Shown here one piece after another: positions 18,877 to 28,392 of a stretch of DNA of 64,000 nt (the stretch's first letter is position 1; each line of letters starts with the position of its first letter). This DNA comes from Bacteroidales bacterium GP1 (GTDB lineage: Bacteria; Bacteroidota; Bacteroidia; Bacteroidales; Muribaculaceae). Under the pieces are notes generated by a model that saw only the letters and a list, made by a program, of their open reading frames with translations, ran no database searches and had not been told where the DNA came from. The stretch is taken from positions 41,019-105,018 of the forward strand of contig DAAI01000009.1 in the NCBI GenBank assembly GCA_001701105.1, in the 5' to 3' direction. Made by a program: the position numbers and the translations under genes.

Positions 18877-19998
18877 ATGAAAACATTAAGGACCGCATTG
18901 TCGGTGTTTGCACTTGCAGCGGCAGCCTCTTGCATGGCTCAATCGAGCAATGTGCCGACAATGAAATCTCACTTTAAGGATAAATTCCTCATAGGTGCAG
19001 CGATACCCGTAGGCCATATTAACGGGCGCGACCATATCGCTGACTCGATTGTGAAACTGCATTACAATTCAATTGTGGCAGAGAACTGCATGAAGTGTGA
19101 AAAAATTCATCCCACCAAGGATTTTTATTACTGGAAGGACGCAGACCGATTCGTAGACTACGGTGTGGAAAATGACATGGCAATAATAGGACATTGTCTC
19201 GTCTGGCATTCACAGCTGGCCCCCTGGTTCCCATTCGATGACTCCGGCAATTTCGTATCAGCCGATGAATTGAAGAGCCGGCTGCGCGACCATATCACTA
19301 CAATAGTTACCCGCTATAAAGGCAAGATTCATGGGTGGGACGTCGTGAATGAGGCTATCGAAGATGACGGCTCCTATCGTCGCTCACCTTTCTATCTCAT
19401 TATGGGAGAAGAATTCATCCCTTTCGCTTTTCAAGTGGCACACGAAGCCGATCCGGATGCTGAGTTATATATCAATGATTTCTCAATGGCACTGCCGAAA
19501 AAACGCGAGGCATATCTCCGTATAATCAAGGATCTGAAGGATCGTGGCATACGCATCGACGGCATAGGAATGCAGAGCCATGTGGGAATGGATTATCCCA
19601 ATCTCAAGGAATATGAAAAATCGATTAAGGCATTTGGAGATGCCGGCGTCGATGTCATGATTACAGAACTGGATCTGAGTGCGCTCCCCACGATCAAACA
19701 AGGTGCAAATGTGGCCGACCGTTTTCGTCTGCGCGATAGCTTCAATCCATACAAAAATGGACTTCCGGAGAATGCATCCCGCAAATGGAACTCGCGCATG
19801 GCAAAAATTTTCGACATTTATAAACGTAATTCAGACAAAATTTCCCGAATCACTTTCTGGGGTACTCACGACGGAATGTCATGGCGTAACAATTGGCCAA
19901 TGTTCGGACGCACGGATTATCCTCTCCCGTTTGACCGCAAAGGGAATATGAAACCGTTTATGGTAGAAGAAATAAGCAATACGAAGACCCCAAATTAA
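18877..19998 (+). CDS. GH10 endo-1,4-beta-xylanase
   Basis: Hydrolyses internal beta-1,4-xylosidic bonds. The 373-residue protein is a signal peptide plus a single GH10 (beta/alpha)8 barrel with no carbohydrate-binding module. Acid/base Glu159 lies in DVVNEAIE and nucleophile Glu264 in ITELDLS. HCLVWHSQ, GWDVVNEA and DGIGMQSH are family signatures. The signal ends in AASCMAQ, so either SPI cleavage after AQ or lipidation at Cys19 is possible; the lipobox is imperfect, and a periplasmic location is the simpler reading. It is the middle gene of the symporter-GH10-GH43 operon, with 6 bp to the next gene, and probably trims imported xylo-oligosaccharides before inner-membrane transport. Confidence 0.96.
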   Translation: MKTLRTALSVFALAAAASCMAQSSNVPTMKSHFKDKFLIGAAIPVGHINGRDHIADSIVKLHYNSIVAENCMKCEKIHPTKDFYYWKDADRFVDYGVENDMAIIGHCLVWHSQLAPWFPFDDSGNFVSADELKSRLRDHITTIVTRYKGKIHGWDVVNEAIEDDGSYRRSPFYLIMGEEFIPFAFQVAHEADPDAELYINDFSMALPKKREAYLRIIKDLKDRGIRIDGIGMQSHVGMDYPNLKEYEKSIKAFGDAGVDVMITELDLSALPTIKQGANVADRFRLRDSFNPYKNGLPENASRKWNSRMAKIFDIYKRNSDKISRITFWGTHDGMSWRNNWPMFGRTDYPLPFDRKGNMKPFMVEEISNTKTPN

Positions 19999-20004
19999 TT
20001 ACAT

Positions 20005-20988
20005 ATGGAACTTCAGAAACCCACAAAGCGTTATCTATTTCCCGAGGATTACATGGCTGATCCAAGTGTCCATGTATTCAATGGAAAGATCTATATCTAT
20101 CCCTCGCACGATTGGGAATGCGACAACAATGAGAACGATAACGGCGATGCTTATCAGATGAAAGATATGCACGTCCTTTCTATCGATGGCGACCCTATGA
20201 CCGGTAAAGTCACTGATCACGGCAAAGCCCTTGATGTAGCCGACATACCATGGGCCGGGCGACAGCTCTGGGACTGTGACTGTGCTGAAAAAGACGGTAA
20301 ATATTATCTATATTTCCCGCTGAAGGACCGCAATGATATTTTTCGCATCGGAGTTGCCATAGCCGATAAGCCCGAAGGGCCATTTATTCCACAGCCTGAT
20401 CCTATCCGAGGAAGTTATTCAATGGATATATGCGTGCTGAAGGAGCCGGATGGTTATTACCTTTATTTCGGAGGTCTTTGGGGAGGGCAGTTGCAGCGAT
20501 ACCGTGACAATAAGGCTCTTGAATATGCCGAGCTTCCCGAAGGCGCCGAGCCCTCACTCCCGAGCCGATGCGTGAAACTGACTGAAGATATGCTTCAGTT
20601 TGCAGAAGAACCACGCCCGATTCAAGTGGTGGATGAAAACGGCAATCCTCTTCGCGCTGACGATCCTCACCGTTTCTTTGAAGCCTCCTGGATGCACAAA
20701 TACAATGGGAAATATTACTTCTCATATTCCACAGGCGATAGTCATCTCCTTTGTTATGCAATCGGAGATAATCCTTACGGACCCTTCGTATATCAAGGAG
20801 AAATCCTTACCCCGGTGGAAGGATGGACCACTCACCATTGCATCGTAGAATATGACGGGAAATGGTACCTCTTCCACCACGACAGCGCACCATCAGGGGG
20901 AAAATCATGGCTTCGCAGCTTAAAAGTATGCGAACTTAAATATGACGGTGAAGGACATATCCTGCCTATTGATGGAATGAGCAAATAA
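20005..20988 (+). CDS. GH43 family beta-xylosidase/arabinofuranosidase, cytoplasmic
   Basis: A 327-residue single-domain GH43 enzyme with no signal peptide, so it should act in the cytoplasm on short imported oligosaccharides. Predicted catalytic residues are Asp19 (YMADPSVHV), Asp141 (SYSMDICV) and Glu226 (RFFEASWMHK). It resembles the small intracellular GH43 group (possibly subfamily 1) that pairs with GH10 and a symporter in Prevotella and Bacteroides xylan clusters. It is the last gene of that operon; a hairpin at 21032-21062 follows and is shared with the convergent GH95. Exo-beta-xylosidase is the favoured activity, but arabinofuranosidase cannot be excluded. Confidence 0.93.
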   Translation: MELQKPTKRYLFPEDYMADPSVHVFNGKIYIYPSHDWECDNNENDNGDAYQMKDMHVLSIDGDPMTGKVTDHGKALDVADIPWAGRQLWDCDCAEKDGKYYLYFPLKDRNDIFRIGVAIADKPEGPFIPQPDPIRGSYSMDICVLKEPDGYYLYFGGLWGGQLQRYRDNKALEYAELPEGAEPSLPSRCVKLTEDMLQFAEEPRPIQVVDENGNPLRADDPHRFFEASWMHKYNGKYYFSYSTGDSHLLCYAIGDNPYGPFVYQGEILTPVEGWTTHHCIVEYDGKWYLFHHDSAPSGGKSWLRSLKVCELKYDGEGHILPIDGMSK

Positions 20989-21031
20989 TTATTCCTTTAA
21001 CCTGAAATCAACCTGATTACCTAAACTATTT

Positions 21032-21062
21032 GGGGATGCGGACATTACAAATCCACATCCCC
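21032..21062. terminator. Bidirectional terminator between GH43 and GH95
   Basis: GGGGATG-C-GGA pairs with TCC-A-CATCCCC across a 9-nt loop, followed by TTATTATT on the plus strand. It sits between the convergent plus-strand xylan operon (stop 20988) and the GH95 gene (stop 21123). Confidence 0.75.
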
Positions 21063-21122
21063 TTATTATTAATAACAGGTTAAAGTCGTAATTCAGCTGA
21101 ATGAATCCATTGACAGCGTGAT

Positions 21123-23543
21123 TCAATATCGAGTTATATAGATGTCCTGACCTGGAGAGGTCATCACATCATATTCATATATTCGTTTTAATTCAGGATA
21201 CTCCGGTTTGATTTCGGGGGATGTGAGCGGCTGTTTGATTTCTGAAACCTGATAAAGAGGATTTGTGTTTTCCCCTGTTGCCTCACTCAATCCTTCACCT
21301 GAAAGTGGTATATAGCTACGGATACGCAGGAGGCCGCCTAACGTCGAATGAATGGTGGCATCCTGCAGCTGACCGTTATTCCATTGAATATCCACTTCAA
21401 AGCCACCGCGAGCTCGAAGTCCTATAACCTTCCCGGCGATCCATGCATCGGGAAGAGCAGGAAGCAGATGTAATGCTCCATCGTGACTCTGCATAAGCAT
21501 TTCGGCCACTCCGGCTGTGTAGCCAAAATTGCCGTCGATCTGGAATGGAGGGTGCATATCGAACATATTGGGATATAACCGATCCTTACATAGATTCTTC
21601 ACAATCGTATACGCATGATTGCCGTCAAGTTGCCGAGCCCATAGATTAACCTTCCATCCAATCGACCATCCGGTGGCCTCGTCACCACGTTGAATGAGAG
21701 TGTTCCTCATACTTTGGAATAACCGAGGATGGCGATATGGCGAAATCTGAGTACCCGGATATAGACCATATGCATGTGAGATATGCCGGTGCTTATCATC
21801 GGGATTATCATAATCCTCAAGCCATTCCTGAAGCTGATTATATCGTCCTATCTGCATGGGAGGAAGCTGCTTGAGGCATGAAGCCACCGAATCGGCAAAT
21901 TCTTTATCGACTCCTAAAATCCCGGCCGCTTTTGTTGTGCTGTCAAAAATATCAAATGCAATCTGATTATCCATCGTTGGCCCCGCCACCAATGAAGATT
22001 TAGATATGTCTTCTCCATATATCGGACCATGCTCGGGAGAATTTGAGGGTACTGTCACAAGCCATCCGTAGCGCGGATGTTCTACCATATAATCCATCAG
22101 GAATTGGCTCGCGCCTTTCATCACAGGATAAGCGCGTACCAGAAATTCCTTATCTCCTGTATATAAATAGTGTTGCCACAGATGAGTTGCAAGCCATGCA
22201 CCTCCGGTTGGGAGCATTCCCCAGAAGGCTCCGTCCACAAGGCCGGTTGAGCGCCATATGTCGGTATTATGATGTAACACCCATCCTCGGCAGCCGTACA
22301 TATCTTTTGCCGTATGATGTCCGGAGTCCGAAAGCTCTTCAAGCATCTTCCATAATGGCTCATTACATTCTGAAAGGTTTGTCACATCTGCCGGCCAATA
22401 ATTCATCTCCAGATTTATATTGGTAGTGTACTTTCCATCCCAAGGGGCAAGAGGTTCTCGATTCCATATGCCTTGAAGATTCGCCGGTTGTCCACCCGGT
22501 TGAGAACTGCAAATCAGCAGGTATCGGCCGTATTGGAACAAAAGAGCCTCCAGAGCGGTATCCTCCCCTCCGGCATATTCCAGGATTCTGCGGTCGGTCG
22601 GAAGATTTTCTTTATCGGAGGAAGTGCCGAGGGAGAGGCTGACTCTATCGAATTGTTGCGCGTATTTAGCCTTATGCGCGGCTATCAAGGCATCCGGATG
22701 CTTCAATTTTGCCTTCTTCATAGCCAACCTTGCTTTTCCCAAAGCATCTCCATTCACAGTCGTATAATCAACAAAATTTGTGGCGGATGTTATGTAAATT
22801 ATTACTTCATCAGCACCATTTACAACGATTGAATCTCCGGCACCCTTGACTGTCCCTCCTTTTGTCACAAAATCAATGAGCGTTACATCCTTTATTTTCC
22901 CTTCAACACCTTCATGATCGCTGCCGGCTACATTGATTTGCATCCGTGACCCTTTGGCCGTGACCGAATTTTTTAATGGAGAGGCAAAAGTGGCTGTAAA
23001 GCTCTGGGCATCCTTCTTATCCGCAGAGAGACGTATAATCATTACGTCTTCATCCATTGAGGCTACATATTCTCGCTTGTATTTTACACCATTGCTTGTA
23101 TAGGTCACTCCGGCTTCCGCACTGGAGATATCGAGATTCCTTCTATAATCATTTACCTTTTCATGCCCGAAATTCAGATAAAGGCTTCCTATTGTCTGAT
23201 ATGGCATCCCGTTTCTGGGAGTCATGAAAACTTCATTTACAATCCTCATGGCTTCTTGGGAATCGCCGGAGAAAATCAGATCCCTTACTCTCTGCAATTC
23301 GGCTTTTGCCGCCGGTGCATCATTGCGGTGTGGTCCTCCTCCCCAAAGAGTCTCATCATTAAGCTGAATTTCATCTTTCTGGATTCCTCCAAAAATCATT
23401 CCGCCTAAATGAGAGTTCCCGATCGGTAATGCCTCATTCCAGTTATTAGCCGGTTGATTATACCATAACTGCAAGGGAGTGCAGTTGGCACTGAAAGCAA
23501 CCGCAACTATTAACACCCTAAATATGAGTATCTTTTTTTTCAT
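21123..23543 (-). CDS. GH95 family glycosidase (alpha-L-fucosidase or alpha-L-galactosidase)
   Basis: An 806-residue GH95 protein with an N-terminal signal (about 1-20). It has the family start [18 protein letters not shown] and [20 protein letters not shown]. The (alpha/alpha)6 barrel includes [21 protein letters not shown] and [17 protein letters not shown], and the C-terminal beta domain contains [10 protein letters not shown]. Most GH95 enzymes remove alpha-1,2-L-fucose. A GH95 from a Bacteroides ovatus locus for complex xylan acts instead on alpha-L-galactose, and the xylan context here makes that a serious option (inference). It is the second gene of an operon, 11 bp downstream of the esterase gene at 23555-25588. 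Confidence 0.92.
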   Translation of the reverse strand: MKKKILIFRVLIVAVAFSANCTPLQLWYNQPANNWNEALPIGNSHLGGMIFGGIQKDEIQLNDETLWGGGPHRNDAPAAKAELQRVRDLIFSGDSQEAMRIVNEVFMTPRNGMPYQTIGSLYLNFGHEKVNDYRRNLDISSAEAGVTYTSNGVKYKREYVASMDEDVMIIRLSADKKDAQSFTATFASPLKNSVTAKGSRMQINVAGSDHEGVEGKIKDVTLIDFVTKGGTVKGAGDSIVVNGADEVIIYITSATNFVDYTTVNGDALGKARLAMKKAKLKHPDALIAAHKAKYAQQFDRVSLSLGTSSDKENLPTDRRILEYAGGEDTALEALLFQYGRYLLICSSQPGGQPANLQGIWNREPLAPWDGKYTTNINLEMNYWPADVTNLSECNEPLWKMLEELSDSGHHTAKDMYGCRGWVLHHNTDIWRSTGLVDGAFWGMLPTGGAWLATHLWQHYLYTGDKEFLVRAYPVMKGASQFLMDYMVEHPRYGWLVTVPSNSPEHGPIYGEDISKSSLVAGPTMDNQIAFDIFDSTTKAAGILGVDKEFADSVASCLKQLPPMQIGRYNQLQEWLEDYDNPDDKHRHISHAYGLYPGTQISPYRHPRLFQSMRNTLIQRGDEATGWSIGWKVNLWARQLDGNHAYTIVKNLCKDRLYPNMFDMHPPFQIDGNFGYTAGVAEMLMQSHDGALHLLPALPDAWIAGKVIGLRARGGFEVDIQWNNGQLQDATIHSTLGGLLRIRSYIPLSGEGLSEATGENTNPLYQVSEIKQPLTSPEIKPEYPELKRIYEYDVMTSPGQDIYITRY

Positions 23544-23554
23544 CTCCGTTTAGC

Positions 23555-25588
23555 TCATCTGGTTATACATTTCCGGGTGTGAACGGTATTATCTGAATAT
23601 GTCACCCTCTTAATCGATATCCCTTTCGGTGCTTTCATCAGTCGCCGGCCAGAAAGATCATAATATTCAATTGATACCGGGAAAATGCTTTCTGCGATCT
23701 CATTTATTCCGGAACCGGGCACAGCCGCTTCCATTGCTGCCCGAATTTCATTTGTAGCGGCTGTATAGAGGGTTGGAGATGTAGATACGAATCCTTCATA
23801 TTTATCGATTACCCTTTTGAGCTCAACGACTGACGCCTCCGCTCCACGCTCATCCTTGATAGACTCATATAGGGATTTTGCGGCCGCATGATATCTTAGG
23901 AATGTGCCTTTGTATCTTTCCGCGGCCGAGGTAGCTGAACAAAGCATTATATTACCAAATATCACGGCATTCCACCCTTCTGTCATTGCAAAATTAATCA
24001 GATAATCGGCCTCTGTCGTAATTGAAAATTCCAATTCATGGGAGGTTGAGCCGACAATTGGTTTACTGCTGTCCTCATCCTGATTGCCGGACGAAGGCAG
24101 ATTGCCGAATCTATGCACAGGATCTCCATTCAGATTATTTACGGCAAATTCAAATTTGGAATTGGCATTCATGGTTCCCGGATTCCAAAATATTGAGTTG
24201 AATGTGATGGTATATTCCCCCTCTTTCAGATGCAGACGATGATCATCATATTTTCCATAAGTAATGTCACATCGGTCGAAATTTCTCGCGCTTAGGTAGA
24301 ATCCTTCTGAAAAATCACCACCCTGAGGGAAATATTTCATCCGTGCACATCCGGTGTTGGCCTCTCCGGAGCCTTTCTCATCTTTATCTCCGTTTGAGGA
24401 ATGATGAATGCGATACCAGCCGGTTGGGATTCCTTCGCCCACTAACCCCTGCTCCGCTCTCCAATTCGGAGCAAAAATGGTATCAATGGCAAGATGCTCG
24501 CCTACTTCCTCAACTCCTATGACATAAGTTGCGTTGAATTTCTTCAATATCCCCCCGTTTTCCCCCTTTACGTTACCAATATTTAGTTTATATGTGCCTT
24601 TGATGAGAGTTTTATCGGAAGGCATTGTCAAGGTCAGACCGCCGTTAGAGGAAAGGGCGACTTCCAGATTACATTCATCTTTCGAGCTTTTCAATGAAGC
24701 TGTAACCCCGGTTGCTTCCACCTTCTCATTAAAATCCACATTAACCGTCAATCCGGATTCAGGAAGATCAAACGAGCCGTCCTCAGGATCGATTCGTGTT
24801 ACTTTCGGAGCATCAGGTCCGAGACTCCAACGGTTCATAAAGTTCCATGCTTCGCTTGCCGTGATTGCAAAGTTCGGATCTTCCGACTGCCAGTGCCCCT
24901 TGCCATCGAACGCCATAAGGGCTACTTCTACTCCGTCAAGTCCGTCAAGCCAGCGGGAGAGTTTCGTATTCATATGTCCGTAAGGATTTGTTACATTAGG
25001 CGTCGTGTTACATTTATTCCGGTCAATCCACGCATCCAAAGTGGGTTGAACTCCAGAAAAAACGCATACATCATCTCCTGTACCATGAAAGTGCATGATC
25101 GGAACAGGACGAGAACTCACTGCTTTCTTCTCTCCCATCGGGTATCCGCTTACTGGACAGAAAGCAGCAATGTGTTCAGGAATCATGTTAGCACAATGGT
25201 ATGTGAACATACCTCCCATGGAGAATCCTGTGAGATAGACCCGATTCCTGTTGATATTGTAGTCCTGCGCCATTTTGTCGATTATGGCAAGAACATAGTT
25301 AGTGTCACGTGTACCTCCTATATCCCATGCATTATTTATTCCATTTGGAAATACAAGCAGGAAATTGGCAGTATCCGCTACGGCTGCCCACTTAGAATTG
25401 TTGTTATGCCAGTCGGCACTCTGGTTCATACCATGGCAGGCGATTACGAGAGGGGCATTGTCAGGGAGATTCTGCGGCTTATGCAATAAATAAGTACGCG
25501 ACTGACCGTTTACAGTCATTGTCTCTAATGCCCAAGCCGGAGCGACTGTGAGCAATGTAAGGAGCAGGGTTAATAGCTTTTGTTTCAT
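23555..25588 (-). CDS. CE1-type (LpqC/feruloyl-esterase-like) secreted esterase with C-terminal sorting-like tail
   Basis: A 677-residue secreted protein. After a signal peptide (about 1-20) comes an alpha/beta hydrolase of the polyhydroxybutyrate depolymerase/feruloyl esterase kind. Nucleophile Ser123 lies in GFSMGG, the likely acid is Asp172 or Asp173 (HGTGDD), and His232 is in GKGHWQ. Next is an Ig-like domain (about 258-350, APKVTRIDPEDGS) and a beta-rich region (about 365-550). The last ~45 residues (IEYYDLSGRRL, APKGISIKR) resemble a reduced type IX secretion C-terminal domain. In xylan loci, CE1 enzymes free ferulate or acetyl groups. It is the first gene of an operon with GH95, transcribed from the element at 25605-25613. 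The exact ester substrate is unknown. Confidence 0.88.
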   Translation of the reverse strand: MKQKLLTLLLTLLTVAPAWALETMTVNGQSRTYLLHKPQNLPDNAPLVIACHGMNQSADWHNNNSKWAAVADTANFLLVFPNGINNAWDIGGTRDTNYVLAIIDKMAQDYNINRNRVYLTGFSMGGMFTYHCANMIPEHIAAFCPVSGYPMGEKKAVSSRPVPIMHFHGTGDDVCVFSGVQPTLDAWIDRNKCNTTPNVTNPYGHMNTKLSRWLDGLDGVEVALMAFDGKGHWQSEDPNFAITASEAWNFMNRWSLGPDAPKVTRIDPEDGSFDLPESGLTVNVDFNEKVEATGVTASLKSSKDECNLEVALSSNGGLTLTMPSDKTLIKGTYKLNIGNVKGENGGILKKFNATYVIGVEEVGEHLAIDTIFAPNWRAEQGLVGEGIPTGWYRIHHSSNGDKDEKGSGEANTGCARMKYFPQGGDFSEGFYLSARNFDRCDITYGKYDDHRLHLKEGEYTITFNSIFWNPGTMNANSKFEFAVNNLNGDPVHRFGNLPSSGNQDEDSSKPIVGSTSHELEFSITTEADYLINFAMTEGWNAVIFGNIMLCSATSAAERYKGTFLRYHAAAKSLYESIKDERGAEASVVELKRVIDKYEGFVSTSPTLYTAATNEIRAAMEAAVPGSGINEIAESIFPVSIEYYDLSGRRLMKAPKGISIKRVTYSDNTVHTRKCITR

Positions 25589-25604
25589 ATCATAATTATT
25601 TTTT

Positions 25605-25613
25605 GCAAAATTA
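25605..25613 (-). promoter_or_regulatory. Promoter -7 element for the esterase-GH95 operon
   Basis: Minus strand TAATTTTGC, 17 bp before the esterase start codon at 25588, giving a very short leader. No -33 TTG at the right spacing was found. Confidence 0.65.
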
Positions 25614-25802
25614 ATAAATATGCTTATACAACACTATCCGACATCTTTTAATACATTGGCTTTATGTAACCCCATTTTTTCTCATGTCTCAAATTCTTTC
25701 AATTCCGTATCACCTATATCGAATACATTCTCCTGTCTAAATGAAATGAATGCACCATAACCTTATCCTGAGTGCTTTGATTGATATGAAATGTTATTTT
25801 AT

Positions 25803-25834
25803 TTGGAAATATCCTACGGAGTTGCTAATTTTGC
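25803..25834 (+). promoter_or_regulatory. Promoter for the DUF1015 gene
   Basis: TTG (25803-25805), a 20-nt spacer and TAATTTTGC (25826-25834). The start codon is 95 bp downstream. Confidence 0.75.
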
Positions 25835-25929
25835 ATTGCGATAAAAGAAAGGAACTCCCTTTTTGATACGCAATTCTATAACCCCTCAAAAAATCAGTTA
25901 ACTCACAATAACTTAAATCTAATAACCAA

Positions 25930-27174
25930 ATGGCAAGAGTTAAACCATTCAAAGGTGTCCGTCCTCCAAAAGAGATGGTGGAAGAAGTGGCAAGCCGCCC
26001 CTACGACGTACTTAACAGCGACGAAGCTCGCGCCGAGGCAGAAGGCAATCCCAAGAGCCTTTATCATATCATCAAACCGGAAATCGACTTTGAAGTTGGT
26101 TTCGATGAACATCATCCCGCCGTATACGACAAAGCTGTCGAAAATTTCAACAAATTCCAAAAGGAAGGCTGGTTGCGCCAGGATGAGAAGGAGAGTTACT
26201 ATATTTACGCCCAGACTATGGACGGACGTACTCAATATGGCTTTGTAATAGGAGCATGGGTACCCGATTATATGGAAGGACGCATCAAGAAGCATGAGCT
26301 TACCCGCCGTGATAAGGAAGAAGACCGCATGAAGCATGTTCGTTGCAACAACGCAAACATCGAACCCGTATTCTTCGCATTCCCCGACAATGAAGTTCTC
26401 GAGGAGATTATCCGCAAGGTAACTAAAGAGACTCCCGAATATGATTTCGTGGCTCCCGACGGTTTCGGCCATACCCTATGGGTAATAAACGACGATGAAA
26501 CTATCAAGCGAATCACAGAAGAATTTGAAAAGATTCCGAACCTCTACATCGCCGACGGTCACCATCGTTCAGCCGCCGCCGCTCTTGTGGGAGCCGAAAA
26601 GGCCAACAACAATGAAAATCACCGTGGTGATGAGGAATATAACTACTTCATGGCTGTTGCATTCCCGGCATCGCATCTCAGGATTATCGACTATAACCGA
26701 GTGGTGAAGGATCTCAATGGAATGACTCCGGAGGAATTCCTTGCCAAGTTGGCACAAAACTTTGTTGTAGAGGAGAAGGGTACTGAAATATATACCCCTG
26801 CCGCTCTCCATAATTTCTCTCTTTACCTTGACGGCAAATGGTACTCCTTGACCGCTAAACCCGGCACATACAATGACAGCGACCCGATCGGCGTTCTTGA
26901 TGTGACCGTTTCCAGCGATCTCATCCTCCACGATTTGCTCGGAATAACCGATCTCCGGAGTGACAAACGCATCGACTTCGTAGGAGGAATCCGGGGTCTC
27001 GGCGAGCTGAAACGCCGTGTTGATTCAGGGGAAATGGCAATGGCTCTTGCATTATACCCCGTGACTATGCAACAGCTCATGGATATAGCGGATTCCGGGA
27101 ATATCATGCCTCCCAAGACTACCTGGTTTGAACCTAAACTCCGTTCAGGCCTCGTGATTCACAAGCTCGACTGA
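25930..27174 (+). CDS. DUF1015 family protein
   Basis: A 414-residue cytoplasmic protein of the DUF1015 family (PF06245), whose function is not settled. Family marks are the N-terminal KPFKGVRPPKE, ASRPYDVLNSDEA, the central YIADGHHRSAAAL (probably a ligand or metal site), and RIDFVGGIRGLGEL near the end. It has no signal peptide or membrane segment. A well-formed promoter (TTG, 20 nt, TAATTTTGC at 25803-25834) lies about 95 bp upstream. A perfect 10-bp hairpin at 27183-27210 follows the stop. In other Bacteroidales I recall this gene near serine biosynthesis genes, but no such neighbour is present here. Codon use (many C-ending codons) suggests good expression. Confidence 0.9.
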   Translation: MARVKPFKGVRPPKEMVEEVASRPYDVLNSDEARAEAEGNPKSLYHIIKPEIDFEVGFDEHHPAVYDKAVENFNKFQKEGWLRQDEKESYYIYAQTMDGRTQYGFVIGAWVPDYMEGRIKKHELTRRDKEEDRMKHVRCNNANIEPVFFAFPDNEVLEEIIRKVTKETPEYDFVAPDGFGHTLWVINDDETIKRITEEFEKIPNLYIADGHHRSAAAALVGAEKANNNENHRGDEEYNYFMAVAFPASHLRIIDYNRVVKDLNGMTPEEFLAKLAQNFVVEEKGTEIYTPAALHNFSLYLDGKWYSLTAKPGTYNDSDPIGVLDVTVSSDLILHDLLGITDLRSDKRIDFVGGIRGLGELKRRVDSGEMAMALALYPVTMQQLMDIADSGNIMPPKTTWFEPKLRSGLVIHKLD

Positions 27175-27182
27175 TACTTCAT

Positions 27183-27210
27183 CCTGCGTGGCGGTTGCCT
27201 GCCACGCAGG
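27183..27210 (+). terminator. Hairpin after the DUF1015 gene
   Basis: CCTGCGTGGC (27183-27192) and GCCACGCAGG (27201-27210) form a perfect 10-bp stem with an 8-nt loop, 8 bp after the stop codon. There is no long T run, but it probably ends the transcript, and it shows that an ATG at 27195 is inside a hairpin. Confidence 0.7.
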
Positions 27211-27230
27211 AACTTAATATTACCCTTGTC

Positions 27231-28379
27231 ATGCGAATAATCCCGTTGTTATCCATAATTCTTATTTTATTAGCATCTTCTTTTGAGGCATTAGGATGCA
27301 CGTCTGCTATTATTTCTGCTAAACTGAATCCTACGGGACGCCCCATCCTATGGAAACATAGAGACACAAGCAATACGGATAATAAAATAGAATATGTCGC
27401 ACCGGAAAAGGGAGAATATGGATATGTGGCTCTATTCAATGCTGCCGACAGGAAACTGAAGGAGGCCTGGATGGGGATGAATGAGGTTGGTTTCGCAGTT
27501 ATGAACACAGCTTCCTACAACATTAAGGACGACAAGGTGGCCGAATCGAAAATGGATAAGGAAGGTTTTCTCATGACAAAAGCATTGAAGACCTGCCGAA
27601 CAGTTGATGACTTTGCAGAGCTACTTGATAAATATCCACGCCCAATGGGAGTGGAGGCCAATTTTGGCGTAATCGACGCATCCGGCGAAGGTGCTTATTT
27701 TGAAACAAATAATCATTCATATAAACGATTTAACCTTAAGGACTCAGAAAAAGGGATCCTGGTGAGGACTAACTACAGTCATTCAGGAAGGCCAAACGAA
27801 GGGTATGGTTTCATCAGGGAAGCCAATGCTGAAAATATGCTACAACCCTATGTGGATGAAGAGGCTGTAACTCCTGAAGTGCTTACCGAGTATCTCAGCC
27901 GCACCTTCTATCATGACGGCACCAAGCACGACTATTCATATGATGGCGATAAAAGTCTTAAAGATGAGGATTTCATTCCCCGCTTTAAATCCACCGCCAC
28001 CATCGCCATAGAAGGTTGCCGTCCACTTAAAAATTCTGAAGTCGCCGATTCCTCTTTTGTATCCCAAGAATATATAATGTGGACAGGTTTGGGATATCCT
28101 CCTGTTGCCGAGATAAAGGCCGTAAGATGTCAGCAGGATGGCATTGACGAGGGATTGCAAGGAGATTCCACCACCGGGCATTCCCGGCTTGCTGATGAAG
28201 CTAAGCGCAAGCGTGATGAAGTGTTTGGAGCAGGAAAACCAGGGAAAATAAAATACATCGACATGACATTACTATATGATCCAGATGGATCAGGGTATGT
28301 TCAGCAACTCCGGTCTAAGAATCACGACACATACGTGCGAGAATCCGCTTTAAGAGATGCGAGATCCCGGAAAAATTAG
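27231..28379 (+). CDS. Secreted Ntn-type amidohydrolase (C45 / linear amide C-N hydrolase-like)
   Basis: A 382-residue protein from the ATG at 27231: signal peptide (about 1-22) immediately followed by Cys23 in GCTSAIIS. In the acyl-CoA:6-aminopenicillanate acyltransferase (C45) and choloylglycine hydrolase superfamily, a new N-terminal Cys is the nucleophile; here signal cleavage would expose it directly. GRPILWKHRDTS, GMNEVGFAVMNTAS and ANFGVIDASGEGAYFE fit that fold. The substrate is unknown; amide or peptide bonds are expected. A longer frame begins at 27195, but that start lies inside the terminator hairpin at 27183-27210, so the downstream ATG is preferred. It heads a tight plus-strand run with the next three genes. 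Confidence 0.8.
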   Translation: MRIIPLLSIILILLASSFEALGCTSAIISAKLNPTGRPILWKHRDTSNTDNKIEYVAPEKGEYGYVALFNAADRKLKEAWMGMNEVGFAVMNTASYNIKDDKVAESKMDKEGFLMTKALKTCRTVDDFAELLDKYPRPMGVEANFGVIDASGEGAYFETNNHSYKRFNLKDSEKGILVRTNYSHSGRPNEGYGFIREANAENMLQPYVDEEAVTPEVLTEYLSRTFYHDGTKHDYSYDGDKSLKDEDFIPRFKSTATIAIEGCRPLKNSEVADSSFVSQEYIMWTGLGYPPVAEIKAVRCQQDGIDEGLQGDSTTGHSRLADEAKRKRDEVFGAGKPGKIKYIDMTLLYDPDGSGYVQQLRSKNHDTYVRESALRDARSRKN

Positions 28380-28392
28380 CGAAATCCATCGA

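Larger units (their letters stand above)
25589..25929. other. Divergent intergenic region between the esterase and DUF1015 genes
   Basis: A 341-bp region with no gene. It contains the esterase/GH95 -7 element (25605-25613, minus), a TCCGTATCA motif (25704-25712) similar to the one near the GH43 and xylB genes, and the full DUF1015 promoter (25803-25834, plus). Confidence 0.6.
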
